From the NCBI GenBank assembly GCA_028706835.1, contig JAQTVL010000215.1:1-7438 (forward strand): DNA of 7,438 bases, read 5' to 3'. The notes beneath the pieces were generated by a model. It worked only from the letters and a program-made list of their open reading frames with translations. It made no database searches and was not told the origin of the DNA. The position numbers were made by a program, and so were the translations under genes. The DNA is from Phycisphaerae bacterium (GTDB lineage: Bacteria; Planctomycetota; Phycisphaerae; JAJVII01). Positions 5,013 through 7,438 of this stretch are shown here, in pieces; position 1 is the first letter of the stretch; every line of letters starts with the position of its first letter.

Positions 5013-5702
5013 TCACCCTACCCGCGCGTTGCGAATGAAGTCCCGGATCCGGTCGATGCTCTTCACGCCGGGCGAGTCCTCGACCTCCACGCCGCCGGCT
5101 GTGTCCACGCCCCAGGGCCGGGTCAGCCGGATCGCCTTGGCGACGTTCGCCGGCGTCAGGCCGCCGGCCAGCATGATCGAGGGCCAGTTCTCGAACTGCC
5201 CGTCTTCGCGGGCGTCCTCGACCCACTCCCAGTTGAATCGCCGCCCGCTGCCGCCGAACTTCCGCGGCGCCGGCGGCGGGGCGTCCAGCAGCACCGCCAG
5301 CAGGCCCGCGTGCTGCTCGACCCCGTCCAGCCATTCCCGGATCGGCCCGGCAAAGTCGCAATCAGCCACCCGGAACGCCTTGATCACGCGGGCGCCCTGG
5401 GTAATCAGCCAGTCCGCCAGCGCCGGCGGCTCGTCGCCGTGCAACTGCACGACGCGGAACGGCCGCGCCCCGACGCGCGGGCCCGGCGCGATCAACTGGC
5501 CCAGCAGCTTCTTGCTCGGGTTGACGGTGACGGCCACCGGCACCGCCGGCGCCTCGATGCCCGCGATGAGCGGCTCCGCCGAACCGTCGCCGGCGTAGCG
5601 GACGCTGTCGGGGTAGAAGTTGAGCCCGACGAAGTCCGCGCCGGTCTGTGACGCCGCCCGTGCATCCTCGACTCGCGTAATGCCGCAGATCTTGATTCGC
5701 AT
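5013..5702 (-). CDS. trpF: phosphoribosylanthranilate isomerase
   Basis: TrpF converts N-(5'-phosphoribosyl)anthranilate to the enol-deoxyribulose phosphate form (CdRP), the third step of tryptophan synthesis, in the cytoplasm. The 229-aa protein is a complete (beta/alpha)8 barrel. KICGITR (4-10) carries the catalytic Cys at 6. VGLNFYPDSVRY (25-36) has the conserved substrate-binding Arg at 35. VVQLHGDE (84-91), RVIKAF (105-110) and VLLDAP (137-142), with catalytic Asp at 140, follow. FGGSGRRFNW (149-158), IMLAGGLTP (176-184) and GVDTAGGVE (198-206) form the phosphate site. The last motif is usually VDVSSGVE, so TA-G here is a mild departure. Insertions at about 142-172 make it longer than the usual 200-210 aa. 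No other trp gene is nearby, so it stands apart from a trp operon. The start ATG at 5702 begins exactly at the first barrel strand. Confidence 0.95.
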   Translation of the reverse strand: MRIKICGITRVEDARAASQTGADFVGLNFYPDSVRYAGDGSAEPLIAGIEAPAVPVAVTVNPSKKLLGQLIAPGPRVGARPFRVVQLHGDEPPALADWLITQGARVIKAFRVADCDFAGPIREWLDGVEQHAGLLAVLLDAPPPAPRKFGGSGRRFNWEWVEDAREDGQFENWPSIMLAGGLTPANVAKAIRLTRPWGVDTAGGVEVEDSPGVKSIDRIRDFIRNARVG

Positions 5703-5710
5703 AGCCGCTC

Positions 5711-5716
5711 AGTATA
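5711..5716 (-). promoter_or_regulatory. possible -10 box of trpF
   Basis: The minus strand reads TATACT here, matching TATAAT at five of six positions. It ends 8 nt before the trpF start codon. If used, transcription would begin at or next to the ATG, giving a leaderless message, in line with the lack of a good Shine-Dalgarno sequence. No -35 box stands at the expected distance, so this is weak. Confidence 0.25.
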
Positions 5717-5805
5717 GGCAAAATTCGCCCGTTGCGCCGCCGAAATCCCGTGGCCATCTGTCACACCCAGGAGTTCGACCCGGGGCGCCAGTCAGATTTC
5801 AGAGT

Positions 5806-6065
5806 CACATTTCATCCCCCACCCCCCCTCTTTTGAAATCTTCCACGAGTTTGATTGATTTCCTCCAAACATGCTCATTTTCAATCACGCCGCAAGTGAT
5901 TCTTTTACAATATGTTATGACTAGTAGTGGCGATTTCATCCCTCGCCAGCCCCGAAATTCTGCTCATTTCGACCGCCAAATGAGCAAGGTGTGGAAGAAT
6001 TCCTCCATTTTCGACCACGCTGCGAACATTACATGGCGTTTATTATCGGACGCATTTCATCTCTC
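5806..6065 (+). repeat. degenerate duplication of about 125 bp
   Basis: ATTTCATCCC near 5808 and 5933, and ATTTCATCTC near 6053, recur at about 125 and 120 nt. Within the first two units, TTTCCTCC followed by CATTTTCAATCACGCCGCAA (5876-5895) corresponds to ATTCCTCC and CATTTTCGACCACGCTGCGA (6006-6025), where 16 of 20 nt match and all four changes are transitions. The alignment needs gaps elsewhere, so this is an old or loosely conserved duplication. Confidence 0.4.
5961..5986 (+). repeat. 9-bp inverted repeat (hairpin)
   Basis: TGCTCATTT (5961-5969) and AAATGAGCA (5978-5986) pair perfectly around an 8-nt loop, CGACCGCC. TGCTCATTT also occurs at 5872-5880, inside the preceding degenerate repeat unit. 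No T-run follows, so it is not an obvious terminator. Confidence 0.5.
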
Positions 6066-6126
6066 GTATCATGGGCCGGCGTCGGGCCTGGTTCGGCGCG
6101 GCAAGACTTGGTGGCGGCGTCCCAAG

Positions 6127-6234
6127 TCCGTCCTTTTGTGGAGTGCGGGAGCGCAGCTCCCGCTTTCGGTCAGCGCCGAGGGGTGACTGCTCCGCAAAGC
6201 GGTAGCTGCGCTACCGCACTCCACAAACGACGGA
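6127..6234. mobile_element. non-coding paired-hairpin element (REP/BIME or MITE-like)
   Basis: Two inverted arms (6127-6163 and 6199-6234) match at about 33 of 37 positions and enclose a 35-nt centre. The left hairpin is GCGGGAGC-GCA-GCTCCCGC (6145-6163) with GTGG at 6138-6141. The right hairpin is GCGGTAGC-TGC-GCTACCGC (6199-6217) with CCAC at 6221-6224. Both arms begin with TCCGTC. Weaker symmetry continues outward: ACTTGGTGG at 6106-6114 faces the complement of CCACCAAAT at 6247-6255. A GTGG foot beside a hairpin in two opposed copies is the layout of REP pairs moved by Y1 transposases. The stems differ from the ends of the transposase in this window, so another enzyme would be its partner. 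Confidence 0.65.
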
Positions 6235-6552
6235 GAATCCAAATCCCCACCAAATATTGCCACACCCGCCTGGTTCAAGTCAGGGTTTCCGGCTTGCGGG
6301 CGGGTGCGGGACGGGCAGGATGATCGCGTGGCCGGAGGCCGCGAATCGCGCCGGGGCGGATGGCTTGCCACGTGGTGAATCGGGCGGCGAGCGAGTCGGA
6401 ACGGGAGGCGTTGCGTCGGATCGCGGCGCGGGCCAGCCGTATGGCAAGGCGGGTTGGGCGTCGCTGACGGCCGGGCGATTGGGTTTGGCCAGCACGCTGC
6501 GTCCGGTCGGCCAGCCGCGCAGAGCGGAGAGTTGGGCCGCAAATGGGACGTG

Positions 6553-6577
6553 CCCCCCCCTCCTTTTTTTTTCCCCC
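6553..6577 (+). repeat. 25-nt pyrimidine tract within a short inverted repeat
   Basis: The tract is eight C, TCC, nine T, then five C, with no purine. TGGGACG (6544-6550) and CGTCCCA (6577-6583) flank it as a 7-bp inverted repeat. Such tracts are prone to length variation and sequencing error, and can form unusual DNA structures. It lies 55 nt beyond the stop of the PIN gene, but the base runs are in the wrong order for an intrinsic terminator. Confidence 0.6.
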
Positions 6578-6631
6578 GTCCCAAGTCGTTGCTTTGTTCT
6601 CGCGCCTCAAGACACAGTACGACCAACTGGG

Positions 6632-7201
6632 CTAGAGCAAGGCCGCGTATTTTCTCAGTTGGGCCACCGTCTGCAAGAGTTGTTGACGTGCGAGCGCGTC
6701 CAGGTATTCCTCGACTGTCTTGGGCGGGTTCCGCAGGCTCTCGCGCTGCCGCTTGGCTGCCGCGCATACTAGTTCCGGCGCCAAGTCCAGCAGGTGCATG
6801 ATGAAATCATCGGGGTGCTGGGCCTCGATGCCGAACGCATCGAGTCTTTCGGCCGGGAAATCGCCGGTGTTGAAGGTGACGATCAGGTCGGCGCCCGCGC
6901 GAATCGCGGCAGCCAGAACATGGCGATCATCGGGGTCGGGCAGAGTCAGTCCGGCGATCAGCGGCTCATACCCGGTGACCAGGCAATCCAGGGCATGGGC
7001 GTTCATCGAGTCGCGCGTCCGCTCGATCTGCTCACGACTGAGATCGGTCCGGTTCTTCAGGAGGTTCCTGATCCATTCTTCGTGGATGCGATCCGTCCAC
7101 CTGGCGCGGAACATGTCGGCCAGCGCCAGGTGCATCAGGAAGTCGCGAAGCGGCGCAGGGTATAGGACACAAGCATCGTAGACGACGGTGAAATTGGACA
7201 T
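6632..7201 (-). CDS. PIN-domain ribonuclease, toxin-like
   Basis: A 189-aa protein whose first 120 residues form a PIN nuclease domain. VVYDACVLYP (6-15) supplies the first acidic residue, D9. E41 or E42 in HEEW is the second. LPDPDDRHVLAAAI (87-100) supplies D92, and TFNTGDF (109-115) supplies D114. All the usual metal-binding acids are therefore present, so it should be an active Mg/Mn-dependent RNase. Residues 130-189 form a helical extension (LLDLAPELVCAAAKRQRESL, VEEYLDALARQQLLQTVAQL) not found in short VapC toxins of about 130 aa. The start follows the upstream gene stop by 3 nt and has no clear Shine-Dalgarno sequence of its own, so translation is probably coupled. The pairing with an HTH protein suggests a toxin-antitoxin module, inferred from context. 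Confidence 0.85.
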   Translation of the reverse strand: MSNFTVVYDACVLYPAPLRDFLMHLALADMFRARWTDRIHEEWIRNLLKNRTDLSREQIERTRDSMNAHALDCLVTGYEPLIAGLTLPDPDDRHVLAAAIRAGADLIVTFNTGDFPAERLDAFGIEAQHPDDFIMHLLDLAPELVCAAAKRQRESLRNPPKTVEEYLDALARQQLLQTVAQLRKYAALL

Positions 7202-7204
7202 TGC

Positions 7205-7438
7205 TCAATAGCCCATGTCTAAGGCTTGCCCCTGCTCCGCCAGTTCGTCGAGGGCCTGGAGCCGTCTTGTTTCCATGTGCTCCCTGTAACCCATCAGGTC
7301 CTTGAACATGATGCGGCGGTGAGTCCCCACCTTGCGGAACGGGACATGCCCCGCCATCATCTGCTTGATCAAGAACGGCCTGGACACGCCCAACAGGTCC
7401 GCCGCCTGCTGGGTGGTCAACTCCGCGTGGATCGGAAT
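7205..7438 (-). CDS. excisionase-type HTH protein, putative antitoxin (5' end outside window)
   Basis: The frame is open to the window edge, reading IPIHAELTTQQAADLLGVSR, so the gene begins outside the window and a TTG start at 7420 is unlikely. The visible 77 residues hold a MerR/excisionase-like winged helix-turn-helix. TTQQAADLLGVSRPFLIKQM is the HTH, followed by HVPFRKVGTHRRIMFKDLMGY, the wing with the typical GTHRRI motif. The last 25 residues are acidic and helical (ALDELAEQGQALDMGY) and may bind the toxin. It is directly followed by the PIN gene with a 3-nt gap. Its likely job is to hold the nuclease in check and to repress the operon; the promoter would lie outside the window. Confidence 0.85.
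   Translation of the reverse strand: MPIHAELTTQQAADLLGVSRPFLIKQMMAGHVPFRKVGTHRRIMFKDLMGYREHMETRRLQALDELAEQGQALDMGY

Larger units (their letters stand above)
5703..6631. other. gene-poor region of about 930 bp
   Basis: No frame here looks like a gene. The open frames at 6069-6767 (minus), 6257-6772 (plus) and 6275-6610 (minus) are Arg/Pro/Ala-rich, overlap each other and run through repeats. The left third (5800-6070) has lower GC than the coding regions and holds a degenerate duplication. The middle holds a paired-hairpin element. The right third (6256-6550) is GC-rich sequence with no recognised structure, and the region ends in a pyrimidine tract. Confidence 0.6.

Noticed and set aside
4959..5651. 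Plus-strand 230-aa and 210-aa frames
   Set aside because: Both are antisense to trpF, which is unambiguous.
6127..6234. CRISPR-like or attachment-site interpretation of the repeats
   Set aside because: There are only two opposed arms and no regularly spaced direct repeats. No integrase or cas gene is present.
6069..6772. Overlapping frames of 232 aa (minus), 171 aa (plus) and 111 aa (minus)
   Set aside because: They run through the paired-hairpin element and the pyrimidine tract, have biased composition and no recognisable motif. The minus-strand 111-aa frame follows the PIN gene by 21 nt, which is the only point in its favour.

Overview
The window looks like a piece of a GC-rich bacterial chromosome, probably from the Planctomycetota or a related environmental phylum. 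The evidence for this is indirect: high GC coding regions, two adjacent small lipoprotein genes of no family I recognise, long gene-poor spacers full of REP-like hairpins, and CATTCGTCATT-type and ATCCGTG-type interspersed repeats. No ribosomal RNA, tRNA, CRISPR array or phage structural gene was seen. The taxonomic guess is moderate to weak.

Left region (1-1605). An unrecognised 146-aa gene (190-630, minus) is divergent from a two-gene operon on the plus strand. That operon holds a small 80-aa XRE-type helix-turn-helix protein (716-958) and a 216-aa HNH endonuclease (955-1605), which overlap by ATGA. A perfect 17-bp palindrome (671-687) lies in the divergent intergenic region, within a plausible promoter spacer. 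The layout resembles the controller (C) protein plus endonuclease half of a type II restriction-modification locus. No methyltransferase is visible in the window.

Repeat and transposase region (1693-2526). A single-domain Y1 (HUH) transposase of the IS200/REP-associated type (1815-2249) sits between two mirror-image ends. Each end carries a GTAG tetranucleotide at the foot of an 8-bp hairpin, and the 51-nt outer arms agree at 50 positions. Degenerate relatives of these ends, a second hairpin family and an ATCCGTG-type repeat fill the spacer up to the next gene.

Minus-strand cluster (5702 to 2534, read right to left). trpF (phosphoribosylanthranilate isomerase) is followed by two small lipoprotein genes that overlap by ATGA, then by a SAM-dependent O-methyltransferase of the two-domain (dimerisation plus Rossmann) type. 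A CATTCGTCATT repeat lies across the start of the first lipoprotein gene, which makes its start uncertain.

Gene-poor region (5703-6631). About 930 bp contain no credible gene. They hold a degenerate duplication of about 125 bp, a hairpin, a paired-hairpin mobile element (6127-6234) whose two stems differ by a compensatory base-pair change, and a 25-nt pyrimidine tract inside a short inverted repeat.

Right edge (6632-7438). A toxin-antitoxin-like pair is read on the minus strand: an excisionase-type HTH protein cut by the window edge, and 3 nt later a 189-aa PIN-domain ribonuclease.
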